A stretch of 64,000 nucleotides of DNA from Ancylobacter radicis (GTDB lineage Bacteria > Pseudomonadota > Alphaproteobacteria > Rhizobiales > Xanthobacteraceae), in contig NZ_JAHCQH010000012.1 in NCBI RefSeq assembly GCF_018449475.1, forward strand, positions 124,001 through 188,000, in the 5' to 3' direction. Both the position numbers and the translations under genes were made by a program. The notes beneath the pieces are model-generated. The model saw only the letters and a program-made list of their open reading frames with translations. It was not told where the DNA came from and made no database searches. How positions within the stretch are numbered: the first letter of the stretch is position 1; each line of letters begins with the position of its first letter. Positions 8,624 to 16,855 of the stretch are shown here, in pieces.

Positions 8624-9349
8624 TCACTCGGCCGCGAGCGGCTGGTCGCTGGCCAGCCAGCGGTCGAGGAAGGCGTCGAGCCACAGGCGGATGCGTCCGT
8701 CATGCTGGAGCCGGTCAATGAAATGGGCGCGGCGCGGGCGGGCGCCGGGCAGGTCGAAACTGTCGGCCCCCGTCACCGTCCAGCGGCACATCATGTGATG
8801 CGTCACCTCCGGGTGGAACTGGATGCCGAGCGCCCGCGCGCCATAGCCGAAGGCCTGATGGGGAAAGGCCTCGCCCTCGGCCAGAAGCTGCGCGCCATCA
8901 GGCAGCTCGAAGCCTTCATTGTGCCAGTGATAGACATGGTCGGGCCATGGCGTGTCGCTGTCCCCGCCGAGCAGGGCCGCGCCGGCGGCGGTGGCGCGGA
9001 TCGGGTAATAGCCGATCTCGACCAGCCCCTCGGGATGGCGCGAGACCGAGGCGCCGAGATGGCGCGCCAGCATCTGGGCGCCAAGGCAGATGCCGAGATA
9101 GGGCTTACCCTCCCGGAGCGGGACGCCGATCCAGTCGATCTCCGAGCGCACATAATCATGGCAGTCATTCGCGCTCTGCGGGCCGCCGAAGATGATGGCG
9201 CCGGCATGCTCGGCCAGCGTCGCCGGCAGCCTCTCGCCGAGGCAGGGGCGGCGAATATCCAGCCGATGGCCGCGCTCGGTCAGCAGGCGTCCGATGCGGC
9301 CGGGCGAGGAATGCTCCTGATGAAGCACGATCAGCACGGGTAGCGGCAT
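8624..9349 (-). CDS. class I glutamine amidotransferase (GATase1)
   Basis: 241 residues. The triad is visible: nucleophile Cys88 in GICLGAQML, and His179/Glu181 in GIQFHPEV. The oxyanion strip IIFGGPQSAND comes before it. It is a free-standing GMP synthase-like amidotransferase domain, without a synthase partner next door, as in many proteins annotated only as glutamine amidotransferase that may act on small gamma-glutamyl or amino compounds. It runs towards and converges with the glycosyltransferase. The gene upstream on the same strand is TerB-like, 127 bp away, so a shared transcript is possible. Substrate unknown. Confidence 0.8.
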   Translation of the reverse strand: MPLPVLIVLHQEHSSPGRIGRLLTERGHRLDIRRPCLGERLPATLAEHAGAIIFGGPQSANDCHDYVRSEIDWIGVPLREGKPYLGICLGAQMLARHLGASVSRHPEGLVEIGYYPIRATAAGAALLGGDSDTPWPDHVYHWHNEGFELPDGAQLLAEGEAFPHQAFGYGARALGIQFHPEVTHHMMCRWTVTGADSFDLPGARPRRAHFIDRLQHDGRIRLWLDAFLDRWLASDQPLAAE

Positions 9350-9476
9350 TTTCTCCAGGCGTCGGCATCAGGCGGGCCGGGCTGGCCGCGCACGACTCAT
9401 GTCAGGCAAGGATGGCGCCAGTTGGACCTGCCAATCAAGCAAGCCGCCGGGCCGCGCTCAACGCACCTGTCTCCGC

Positions 9477-9941
9477 TTAACGATCGACCTCGAAGCTGTC
9501 GCGAACCTGCTTTCGCAGCTGCACCCGGTCGCGCGAGGAGACGTTGAGCAGCTCGGCGGCGCGCCAGACCAGATTGTCCTCGAATTCGGTCAGCCCGCCA
9601 TCGGCATAGGCCACCTCGAACATCAGGGCGACGACGCGCTTGCGGCCCTCGTCATCCATCGCCCGGTTGAGCACGCTGGTGAAGGCGTAAAGGTCGACCG
9701 CCTCGGCATCGCGCGCGATCGCGGCTTCCAGAAGACGCTCGGCGTCATCCTTGCCGAGGCTGAAATGGGCTTCGAGAATGCGCCGCAGCTTGGCCATCTC
9801 CTCGGCGCCGATCACCCCGTCAATGGTCACGACATGGACCAGAAGGGCCGCGGCGGCGAGCCGGTAGTCGTTCTCGGCGAAGGCCGCCTCGCGCGTGCCG
9901 CCGGCGATCTCGGCGATGAAATCGGTCAGGCTGCGCAGCAT
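9477..9941 (-). CDS. TerB-like (tellurite resistance TerB superfamily) protein
   Basis: 154 residues, mostly helical, with the TerB fold signature: AAAALLVHVVTIDGVIGAEEMAKLRRIL followed by an acidic loop and the second half MFEVAYADGGLTEFEDNLV. The two D-G-x-(I/L)-x-x-x-E loops are the metal-binding repeats of the family. Stand-alone TerB proteins are common in alphaproteobacteria with no proven role; real tellurite resistance would need terC and others, which are absent here. Start at the ATG beginning MLRSLTDFIAE. Confidence 0.75.
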   Translation of the reverse strand: MLRSLTDFIAEIAGGTREAAFAENDYRLAAAALLVHVVTIDGVIGAEEMAKLRRILEAHFSLGKDDAERLLEAAIARDAEAVDLYAFTSVLNRAMDDEGRKRVVALMFEVAYADGGLTEFEDNLVWRAAELLNVSSRDRVQLRKQVRDSFEVDR

Positions 9942-10121
9942 GCCGTGGGCTCTCGTGAGGGATCAGGGGGAACGAACGGCTGCGATAGCCATAGGTGATT
10001 GTGCGTAACGCAATCGCCGGGCCCGCGCAACGCTTCCCCCGAGAGCTTCGCAATCCCGCCCCATCGCCGCGCAACGGGCGACGGGCGACGGGCACGCGAG
10101 GCGCCCAGGGCCAAGACGCGG

Positions 10122-10144
10122 ATCCCCGGGCCAAGCCCGGGGAT
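10122..10144. repeat. REP-like palindrome (ATCCCCGGG-N5-CCCGGGGAT)
   Basis: A perfect 9-bp inverted repeat around CCAAG. Related palindromes with ATGGCCGGG or ATGCCCGGG arms occur at 25437, 25560, 41950 and 42008, so this is one member of a dispersed family. Confidence 0.7.
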
Positions 10145-10193
10145 GACGGTGTGACCGGTAGGTCCGGGATGCCCCAATGACGGACCTCCCAAC

Positions 10194-10226
10194 AAAAAAA
10201 CCGGCGGGGTCCGAGGAACCCGCCGG
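10194..10226 (-). terminator. intrinsic terminator of the GntR/FCD regulator
   Basis: On the minus strand: an 8-bp GC stem CCGGCGGG / CCCGCCGG with a 10-base loop, followed by seven T residues (the A-run 10194-10200 on the plus strand). It lies 37 bp after the regulator stop. Confidence 0.8.
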
Positions 10227-10262
10227 GGAGAGGAAGCGCGGTGGTGCCGTGTGGGACGGCGC

Positions 10263-10988
10263 CTATTCCAGATAGTCGGCAAAGCGCGCGACATGATCCG
10301 CGAGGCCGAGAGCGTGGTTGCGCACCAGCACCTCGGCGAGATCGGTGTCGCGGGCCTCCAGCGCCTGGATGATGGCGAGGTGGTCCTGGATCGAGCGGTC
10401 CGCCCGGTCCTCCTCGCCGATCGTCTTGCGGCGGATCATGCGCATATGGGTGAACAGGTTCTCGGCCAGATTGACCAGAATGCCGTTGCCGCCCATGGCG
10501 ATGATGGTCTGGTGGAACTGGATGTTGAGCTCGGAATATTCGTCCAGCTTGGCGTGCAGCGTGCCGTCGTCGAAGGAGGCGAACATTTCCCGCAGCCGGC
10601 CGATTTCGTCATCGGTGGCGTGCTGGGTGATGAGCCGGGCGGCGAGGCTTTCCAGCGCCGCCCAAACCTGGATCATCTCGATCACCTCGCGCTTGGTCTT
10701 GCGCACCACATAGATGCCGCGGCGCGGCACCGAATGGACGAAGCCCTCGCGCTCGAGCTGAGCCATCGCCTCCCGCACGGGCGTGCGGCTGACGCCCAGA
10801 CTCTGGGCGAGCTGGCGCTCGTCGAGGCGAACCTCCTGCGTCTGGTCGTAAATATTGAGAGAGACGATGACTTCCTTGAGCGCCGTGTAGGCGCGATTCT
10901 TGAAGGTCGACGTGTCTTCCAGCGGTGCCACGGAGAGCTTCTGAGCCCCGCCGTTCACCCGGCGAATAGTGCTTTCGATGCTCATCAT
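10263..10988 (-). CDS. GntR family transcriptional regulator, FadR/FCD subfamily
   Basis: 241 residues when begun at the MMSIEST pair of ATGs (10988/10985), preceded by GGGATGGAAG; the frame remains open further upstream but that part looks non-coding. Winged helix at about residues 30-95: LAQSLGVSRTPVREAMAQLEREGFV and PRRGIYVV. The C-terminal FCD all-helical ligand domain has FHQTIIAMGGN and a late HLAIIQALEARD, giving the usual metal-binding Asp/His set. FCD regulators respond to small carboxylates. It sits just downstream of, and on the same strand as, tctCBA, separated by 338 bp, so it is the natural candidate regulator of that transporter and of the palindrome at 14869. Confidence 0.85.
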   Translation of the reverse strand: MMSIESTIRRVNGGAQKLSVAPLEDTSTFKNRAYTALKEVIVSLNIYDQTQEVRLDERQLAQSLGVSRTPVREAMAQLEREGFVHSVPRRGIYVVRKTKREVIEMIQVWAALESLAARLITQHATDDEIGRLREMFASFDDGTLHAKLDEYSELNIQFHQTIIAMGGNGILVNLAENLFTHMRMIRRKTIGEEDRADRSIQDHLAIIQALEARDTDLAEVLVRNHALGLADHVARFADYLE

Positions 10989-11326
10989 GCGGCTTCCATC
11001 CCGGTTTCCGCCGCCGGCAGGGTGCCGGTCGATCGGATGTGAAGACGAAGCCTGATATCGGCACAGAACATTGGCGTTGCCTCCCGAACCCCCGATCTCT
11101 CGATCCGCCTCCTGCCTCCGGCAAGCTTCTATGGCCTTGCTCGGGAGACGGGTCTGGCTGGCGGTCGCTGGTTGCCCGATCTCCCTCTCCGGGGGCGAGG
11201 GATTCGGCGGAAGGGCGATTGACCCCGCCCTTCGCCTGGGCGCCGTCAGAGCGGCCACAAGGACAGCCCTCTCGGCTTAAAACCCGCCGCGCGACGAGCG
11301 CGCGGCGGGCTATTCGCAGGGCTGGC
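10989..11326. other. intergenic region between tctA and the GntR regulator
   Basis: 338 bp containing the tctA terminator hairpin (11283-11309) and a weaker hairpin at 11183-11201 (CCCTCTCC / GGCGAGGG, one mismatch). No gene was recognised. The promoter of the regulator should lie here but no convincing -35/-10 pair was found. Confidence 0.5.
11278..11309 (-). terminator. hairpin terminator after tctA
   Basis: A perfect 11-bp stem CCCGCCGCGCG / CGCGCGGCGGG with a 5-base loop, 18 bp after the tctA stop, followed on the minus strand by GGTTTTAAG. The T-run is short (4), so termination may be partial. Confidence 0.65.
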
Positions 11327-12835
11327 TCAGGCCGGCTGGGGCGACGCCCGCAGCTTGTTGAAGAGCATGCCGATCAGCGGCCACAGGCCGGCCAGAAGGC
11401 CGAGACCCATGATGGACGAGACGAGCGGGTTCGACCAGAACACCGAGATCGAGCCGGCCGAGCCGAGCAGGGACTGACGGAAGGCTTCTTCCGCGCTGTC
11501 GCCGAGGACGATCGCGAGCACCAGCGGCGCCAGCGGGTAGTTGGTCTTCTTCAGCAGGTAGCCGAGGACACCGAACACCATCATCATCAGCACGTCGAAC
11601 ACGTTGTTGTTCACCGTGTAGGCACCGATCGCGCAGATCACCAGGATCACCGGGGCGATGATCGAGAAGGGGATACGCAGGATCGAGGCGAACAGCGGCA
11701 CCGTGGTCAGCACGAGGATGAGGCCGACGATGTTGCCGAGATACATGGAGGCGATGAGGCCCCACACGAACTCAGCCTGCTCGACGAACAGCATCGGACC
11801 GGGCTGCAGACCCCAGATCAGCAGGCCGCCGAGCAGAACCGCGGCGGTCGGCGAACCGGGAACACCCAGCGCCAGCATGGGCAGCATGGCGGCGGTACCG
11901 GCGGCGTGCGCGGCGGTCTCGGGAGCCACGACGCCCTCGATCTCGCCATTGCCGAAGTTCTTGCCGTTCTTCGACACGCGCTTGGCGATGCCATAGGCCA
12001 TGAAGGAGGCCGGGGTGGCACCGGCGGGCGTGATGCCCATCCAGCAGCCGATGACGATGGAGCGCAGCGACGTGGCCCAGTACTTGGGCAGCGTCTTCCA
12101 GGTCTTCCACACGACCTTGGGGTCGATCTTCGCCGCCTTGCCGCGGAATTCGAGCCCTTCTTCCATCGTCAGCAGAATTTCGCCGATGCCGAAGAGACCA
12201 ATGACCGCGATGAGGAAGTCGAAGCCGTTGAGCAGTTCCGTGACGCCGAAGGTCAGACGCAGCTGGCCGGTGACCATGTCGAGGCCGACCGCCGCGAGGG
12301 CAAAGCCGATCATCATCGACACGATGGTCTTGGCCGGCGGCTCCTTGCTCATGCCCACGAAGGAGGCAAAGGCGAGGAAGTAGACCGCGAATTTCTCGGC
12401 TGGACCGAATTGCAGGGCGAACTGGGCGACCAGCGGCGCGATCAGGGTGATCATCACGACCGCGAAGAAGGCGCCGATGAAGGACGAGGTGAAGGCCGCC
12501 GTCAGCGCCTCACCCGCCCGCCCCGATCGGGCCATTGGATGCCCGTCGAAGGTTGTCGCCACCGACCATGGTTCGCCGGGAATGTTGAACAGCACCGAGG
12601 TGATGGCGCCGCCGAACAGGGCGCCCCAGTAGATGCAGGTCAGCAGGATGATCGCCGAGGTGGGCGACATGGAGAAGGTGAGCGGCAGCAGGATGGCGAC
12701 GCCATTGGCGCCGCCGAGGCCCGGCAGCACGCCGATGATGACACCGAGCAGGATGCCGATGGCCATCAGCAGGATGTTGAAGGGGTCGGATGCAATACCG
12801 AACCCGTGATAAAGATAGGTGAAATTCTCGAGCAT
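11327..12835 (-). CDS. tctA: tripartite tricarboxylate transporter, large membrane subunit TctA
   Basis: 502 residues with about 11-12 hydrophobic segments. The family hallmark region is clear: GIASDPFNILLMAIGILLGVIIG, then LPGLGGANGVAILLPL, and later GVPGSPTAAVLLGGLLIWGLQPGP. TctA is the channel part of secondary, sodium- or proton-driven uptake of citrate and other carboxylates, together with TctB (small membrane subunit) and TctC (periplasmic binding protein), both found upstream in the same operon. tctB ends 53 bp before its start. Confidence 0.92.
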   Translation of the reverse strand: MLENFTYLYHGFGIASDPFNILLMAIGILLGVIIGVLPGLGGANGVAILLPLTFSMSPTSAIILLTCIYWGALFGGAITSVLFNIPGEPWSVATTFDGHPMARSGRAGEALTAAFTSSFIGAFFAVVMITLIAPLVAQFALQFGPAEKFAVYFLAFASFVGMSKEPPAKTIVSMMIGFALAAVGLDMVTGQLRLTFGVTELLNGFDFLIAVIGLFGIGEILLTMEEGLEFRGKAAKIDPKVVWKTWKTLPKYWATSLRSIVIGCWMGITPAGATPASFMAYGIAKRVSKNGKNFGNGEIEGVVAPETAAHAAGTAAMLPMLALGVPGSPTAAVLLGGLLIWGLQPGPMLFVEQAEFVWGLIASMYLGNIVGLILVLTTVPLFASILRIPFSIIAPVILVICAIGAYTVNNNVFDVLMMMVFGVLGYLLKKTNYPLAPLVLAIVLGDSAEEAFRQSLLGSAGSISVFWSNPLVSSIMGLGLLAGLWPLIGMLFNKLRASPQPA

Positions 12836-12888
12836 GGGCGCTTTCCCTGGCAGGCGGCTGTCGCCGTTTCCGCCTTATCTGTCGTTGG

Positions 12889-13392
12889 TCAGAGTCCGAG
12901 CATCGCCTCGATCGGCCCCTTGGGGAGCGGGATCAGGAACCAGCGCTCGAGCGTCATGTAGAAGAAGACAGGCACACCGACCGCCACGGCGAGCGACAGC
13001 GGCAGCTTGTATTTGCCGATCCACATCATGAAGCCGAGGATCAGCGCGACAGAGGGGAAGTAAATGCCGAGGAACGGCACCAGGGCGACATAGATGCAGG
13101 CCGGGATGAGGACCCGGAGGACCTGGCCGAGCTGGCTCCATTCAGCGAACAGCGGCTGGGGATCCTCGCGCATGCCATGCACGAAATTGATCAGGCTGCA
13201 CACACAGATGATGAGCCCGACATAGAAGGGAAAGAAGCCGGCCTGCGGGCCATCCGCCCCCCAGCCGAAGCCGACGATGTAGCTTCCGTAAAGAACGATG
13301 AGGCCGAACAGCAGGGTCAGCAGAGCGGTGCCGATTTCGACGCTGCGCTGCTTGGGGCCTCCCCCGCCCGCCCCATGGTGAGCCTGTTCCAT
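12889..13392 (-). CDS. tctB: tripartite tricarboxylate transporter, small membrane subunit TctB
   Basis: 167 residues when begun at the ATG reading MEQAHHGAGGGG, which has GGAG nine bases upstream; the longer frame to 13545 is likely untranslated. Four membrane segments in the family pattern: SVEIGTALLTLLFGLIVLYG, GADGPQAGFFPFYVGLIIC, VLIPACIYVALVPFLGIY and ALILGFMMWIGK, then PVFFYMTLERWFLIPLP near the end. TctB is the poorly conserved second membrane subunit of TctABC. The gene lies between tctC and tctA; a strong hairpin separates it from tctC. Confidence 0.88.
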   Translation of the reverse strand: MEQAHHGAGGGGPKQRSVEIGTALLTLLFGLIVLYGSYIVGFGWGADGPQAGFFPFYVGLIICVCSLINFVHGMREDPQPLFAEWSQLGQVLRVLIPACIYVALVPFLGIYFPSVALILGFMMWIGKYKLPLSLAVAVGVPVFFYMTLERWFLIPLPKGPIEAMLGL

Positions 13393-13581
13393 CTGATGTC
13401 TCCGAAAAATCCGCGCAAAAGAAGCGTCCGGCGGGAAGACCCCGCCAGCGGCATGTTCGACGCCAGCTTGTTTTAATGTTGGTTGCTGCTGCGTCCGGTG
13501 CCTCGCGAGAAGGGCGGGGCAAGGCCCGGCTCCCTCTCGCGGCACTCGGCAAGGGCCGCCCTCGCGGACCGCCTCCCTCAG

Positions 13582-13604
13582 CCGGACCGGCTAAACCGGT
13601 CCGG
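13582..13604 (-). other. strong hairpin between tctC and tctB
   Basis: A perfect 9-bp stem CCGGACCGG / CCGGTCCGG with loop CTAAA (plus strand), 12 bp after the tctC stop. There is no T-run after it on the minus strand, so it is more likely a 3-prime end stabiliser or partial attenuator that raises tctC over tctB/tctA than a full terminator. Confidence 0.65.
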
Positions 13605-13615
13605 AGAGAATTGCA

Positions 13616-14626
13616 TCAGTTACCGGCGATGAAGCCGGCTTCCTGCATCAGGCCCTTATGGGTCTTCTCGGCGCCGTCGAGCCAGGTCTTGAACTCGTCG
13701 CCCGACATGAAGGTCGGGTTGAAGGCGCCGTCCTTCATGAGCTGCTTCCATTCGGGGGTCTCGCGGACCTTCTTGAACAGGTCGACGAAATAGGCGACCT
13801 GCTCGTCGGTCACGCCCGGGGGCATGAAGACGCCGCGCAGCATGAGATATTCGACGTTCAGACCCGCCGAGATGCAGGTCGGCACCGAGGACCAGGACTG
13901 ATCGCCGAGGATCTTGTCGGTGTAGGGAAGCGGCTTGGAATCGAACACGCAGAGCGGACGCAGCTTGTCGCCGCGCCACTGGGAGACGGCCTCGATCGGG
14001 TTGTTCACGCTCGAATTGATGTGACCGCCGACCAGCTGGACCGCGACCTCGCCACCGCCCTTATAGGGGATGTAGGTCATCTTCTTGCCGAGCGCCTTCT
14101 CGACGGCGACGGTGATGATCTGGTCTTCCTGCTTGGAGCCGGTGCCGCCCATCTTGAAGGTGCCGTCCGGCGCGGCCTTGATCGCGGCCTCATATTCCTG
14201 CGCCGTCTTGTAGGGCGACTGGGCGTTCACCCACAGCACGAATTCGTCGAGCGCCAGCATCGCGACGGGGGTCAGATCCTTCCAGTTGAAGGGAATGCCG
14301 GTCGCCAGCGGGGTGGTGAACAGGTTCGACAGCGAGATGACGATCTTGTGCGGGTTGCCCTTGTTGCTCTTGACGTCGAGGAAGCCCTCGCCGCCGGCGC
14401 CGCCCGACTTGTTGATGACGACCAGCTGGGTCGACATCAGGCTGTGCTTGGCAATGATGCCCTGGAGCGTGCGCGCCATCTGGTCGGCGCCGCCGCCCGT
14501 ACCAGCGGGAACGATGAATTCAACGGGCTTGGTCGGCTGCCAGGCAGCCGACGCGGGCAGCATCGACAGGGCGGTCATGCCGAGCGCGGTAATTGCGCCC
14601 AGGCCAAGAGCTTGGAAATGTTTCAT
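13616..14626 (-). CDS. tctC: tripartite tricarboxylate transporter substrate-binding protein TctC (Bug family)
   Basis: 336 residues with a signal peptide MKHFQALGLGAITALGMT... ending at ASAA-W (cleavage near residue 28). The mature part begins QPTKPVEFIVPAGTGGGADQMAR, the common opening of Bug/TctC proteins, and contains NKSGGAGGEGF, the ligand loop. These proteins capture a carboxylate in the periplasm and hand it to TctA/TctB. The ribosome site GGAAGGA is nine bases upstream of the ATG, just after a small hairpin (14642-14656). First gene of tctCBA. The specific ligand (citrate, tartrate, other) cannot be inferred. Confidence 0.92.
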   Translation of the reverse strand: MKHFQALGLGAITALGMTALSMLPASAAWQPTKPVEFIVPAGTGGGADQMARTLQGIIAKHSLMSTQLVVINKSGGAGGEGFLDVKSNKGNPHKIVISLSNLFTTPLATGIPFNWKDLTPVAMLALDEFVLWVNAQSPYKTAQEYEAAIKAAPDGTFKMGGTGSKQEDQIITVAVEKALGKKMTYIPYKGGGEVAVQLVGGHINSSVNNPIEAVSQWRGDKLRPLCVFDSKPLPYTDKILGDQSWSSVPTCISAGLNVEYLMLRGVFMPPGVTDEQVAYFVDLFKKVRETPEWKQLMKDGAFNPTFMSGDEFKTWLDGAEKTHKGLMQEAGFIAGN

Positions 14627-14641
14627 TTGGCGTTTTCCTTC

Positions 14642-14656
14642 CCAAAAGGGTTTTGG
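14642..14656 (-). promoter_or_regulatory. hairpin next to the tctC ribosome binding site
   Basis: A perfect 6-bp stem CCAAAA / TTTTGG with a 3-base loop, immediately upstream of the GGAAGGA site of tctC. It could influence translation start of tctC. Confidence 0.4.
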
Positions 14657-14662
14657 CGTTCA

Positions 14663-14687
14663 ACCGATCTTAAGTCGGTCTTTTTTT
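14663..14687 (+). terminator. terminator-like hairpin with T7 on the plus strand, in the tctC leader
   Basis: ACCGAT / GTCGGT pairing (five Watson-Crick pairs plus a wobble) followed by C and seven T on the plus strand. No plus-strand gene runs into it, so it may end an antisense transcript from the tctC region, or be chance. Confidence 0.35.
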
Positions 14688-14852
14688 GGGGCGTCGCTGC
14701 GGAAGAACCGCGCGGTCCCTCGATAACCGGCAGGGTGGTTGTTTCGTCTCTCTGCCGGATACTCTGTGTAATAAGTTGTACCAAGATTAGAACAAAGCCA
14801 AGCCCTAATTCTAAAGTTCAATGGTGCGACGCAAGGTCAGTTTGTATTACGT

Positions 14853-14882
14853 ATTATAGGAATTTTGTATTTGGCATACCAA
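14853..14882 (-). promoter_or_regulatory. tctC promoter candidate
   Basis: On the minus strand, -35 TTGGTA (14877-14882), an 18-base spacer and a perfect -10 TATAAT (14853-14858). It would give a leader of about 220 bases before the tctC start. Confidence 0.55.
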
Positions 14883-14884
14883 AT
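14869..14884. promoter_or_regulatory. palindromic operator candidate ATTTGG-CATA-CCAAAT
   Basis: A perfect 6-bp inverted repeat with a 4-base centre that covers the -35 box of the tctC promoter. The length and T/A-rich arms resemble sites of FadR-type GntR regulators, and such a regulator is encoded just past tctA. Binding would block the promoter, relieved by a carboxylate. Confidence 0.5.
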
Positions 14885-15379
14885 GTGGAATGCCTTATTT
14901 TTTATAAAGTGCGGACGCATACCTTATTAAACAAACCATTGTACGAAAACGCCTTTCCATCTCCGCCGCCCCTGCGGAACATCGCGCCCGGCTCACGCCA
15001 TCCCTCTGGGGCAGCCGCGGCCCGGCATCCCGGCACAGCAAGACAGCTCCCCTCGCGAATACTGTGGGCTTTGCTGCGCGACCTGGCTTCATCGCGTCAG
15101 GGTCATTTTTGGGCCATAATATTGCAGCGCATCATGGAATGGATGCCGGCCGTGGGTCGGGTTGAACGCCTCGCCGCCCTCCGCGATCATCCCCCCGTCG
15201 CGCGGCGCGGCTAGCGTGCAGCCCTGCTACCGGTGGGGCGTCGCGGCTCGGTCTCGTTTTTGCTACGCAGACAGTCCGGCCGTAACCGCACTACCGCCGG
15301 AACGGCGAGGCCTGCCTTGCCGCATCCGACACGCTCGCCGCCCGACCGCCGTTTGCCGCGCCATCTGGAGAGATCGTTC

Positions 15380-16855
15380 ATGACCAGTCGCCTGATCCCG
15401 GTTCCACCCTTCGTCCTGACGGTGTTCGGAGCCACCGGCGATCTCTCCCGCCGCAAGCTGATTCCCGCCCTCTTCCACCGCGATGCGGACGGCCAGATCC
15501 CGGACGAGGCGCTCATCATCGGCGTCTCGCGCCGGACCATGAGCGATGAGGAATTCCGCGCCTTTGCCCATAAGGCGCTGATCGATCACATTCCCGCCGC
15601 CGAGCTGAAGGAACCGGAGGTCGAACGCTTCCTGCACCGCCTGTCCTATGTGGCGGCGGATGCCGACGCCGATCCCGGCTGGGCTGAGCTTGCCGCCCGC
15701 GTCGGGGCGGCCGGGGACATGATCCCGGTCTATTATCTCGCCACCGCGCCGCATCTGTTCGGACCGATCTGCGAGCGGCTCGGCAAATACGGCTTGTCCG
15801 AGAAGGGCCGCGTCGTCATCGAGAAGCCGATCGGCAAGGACCTGAAGTCGGCGCTGGCGCTGAACGAGCAGGTCGGGCGCATCTTCCCGGAAGATCGCGT
15901 CTACCGCATCGACCACTATCTCGGCAAAGAGACGGTGCAGAACCTGATGGCGCTGCGCTTCGCCAATGCGCTGTTCGAGCCGCTGTGGAACAACGCCCAT
16001 ATCGACCATGTGCAGATCACCGTCGCCGAGGCGCTCGGCGTCGAGGAGCGCGCCGGCTATTACGATACGGCCGGCGCCATGCGCGACATGGTGCAGAACC
16101 ACATCCTCCAGCTCGTCTGTCTGGTGGCGATGGAACCGCCCTCCTCGCTCGGCGCCGACGCCGTGCGCGACGAGAAGCTGAAGGTGCTGCGCGCGCTGAA
16201 GCCGATCGGCGAGAACAATATGGCGGCGCTCACCGTGCGCGGCCAGTACCGCGCCGGGGCCTCGGCCGGCGGCGCCGTGCCCGGCTATCTCGACGAACTG
16301 GAATCCGGCAAGAGCCAGACCGAGACCTTCGTGGCCGTGAAGGCCGAGGTCGAGAATTGGCGCTGGGCCGGCGTGCCGTTCTATCTGCGCACCGGCAAGC
16401 GCCTCGCCTCGCGCGTGTCGGAAATCGTCATCGGTTTCCGCCCGGTGCCGCATTCGGTGTTCGACGAGAGCGCCGGGCCGGTGGAATCCAACCGACTGGT
16501 CATCCGCCTCCAGCCGGATGAGGGCGTGAAGCTCTGGCTGATGATCAAGGACCCGGGTCCGGGCGGCATCCGCCTCACCCATGTGCCGCTCGACATGAGC
16601 TTCGCCAAGGCGTTCAAGGTCCGCAACCCGGACGCCTATGAACGCCTCATCCTCGATGTCGTGCGCGGCAACCAGACCCTGTTCATGCGCCGCGACGAGG
16701 TCGAGGCGGCGTGGAAATGGGTCGATCCGATTCTGGAGGCCTGGCGCAACTCCAAAGAGGCGCCGCGTCCCTACACCGCCGGCACCTGGGGTCCTTCATC
16801 GGCCATTGCCCTCATCGAGCGCGACGGCCGCACGTGGCTGGAAGACGGCGCCTGA
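15380..16855 (+). CDS. zwf: glucose-6-phosphate 1-dehydrogenase
   Basis: 491 residues from the ATG at 15380 (GGAGAG ten bases upstream; the frame open to 15233 is not needed). The NADP fold FGATGDLSRRKL spans residues 16-27. The active-site signature RIDHYLGKE starts at residue 176, with catalytic His in it. EKPIGKD and later FYLRTGKRL are further family blocks. It oxidises glucose-6-phosphate to 6-phosphogluconolactone, the first step of the Entner-Doudoroff and pentose phosphate routes. pgl and edd follow, giving the full entry to Entner-Doudoroff. Its last codons (LEDGA-stop) lie inside the first unit of a 31-bp tandem repeat. Confidence 0.97.
   Translation: MTSRLIPVPPFVLTVFGATGDLSRRKLIPALFHRDADGQIPDEALIIGVSRRTMSDEEFRAFAHKALIDHIPAAELKEPEVERFLHRLSYVAADADADPGWAELAARVGAAGDMIPVYYLATAPHLFGPICERLGKYGLSEKGRVVIEKPIGKDLKSALALNEQVGRIFPEDRVYRIDHYLGKETVQNLMALRFANALFEPLWNNAHIDHVQITVAEALGVEERAGYYDTAGAMRDMVQNHILQLVCLVAMEPPSSLGADAVRDEKLKVLRALKPIGENNMAALTVRGQYRAGASAGGAVPGYLDELESGKSQTETFVAVKAEVENWRWAGVPFYLRTGKRLASRVSEIVIGFRPVPHSVFDESAGPVESNRLVIRLQPDEGVKLWLMIKDPGPGGIRLTHVPLDMSFAKAFKVRNPDAYERLILDVVRGNQTLFMRRDEVEAAWKWVDPILEAWRNSKEAPRPYTAGTWGPSSAIALIERDGRTWLEDGA

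Larger units (their letters stand above)
9942..10262. other. intergenic region with a REP-like palindrome and a terminator
   Basis: 321 bp between the TerB-like gene and the GntR regulator, both on the minus strand. It holds the palindrome at 10122-10144 and the intrinsic terminator of the regulator at 10194-10226. No convincing reading frame is seen. Confidence 0.6.
14627..15379. other. long AT-rich intergenic region, divergent between tctC and zwf
   Basis: 753 bp. The part 14760-14960 is much more AT-rich than anything else in the window and holds the tctC promoter and operator-like palindrome. Two small hairpins lie in the tctC leader (14642-14656 and 14663-14679). The half next to zwf is GC-rich; a short frame there shows no family resemblance. 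No gene was recognised. Confidence 0.6.

Noticed and set aside
11039-12961. A 640-residue plus-strand frame over tctA
   Set aside because: Antisense to tctA, which has a clear start, hydrophobic profile and terminator.
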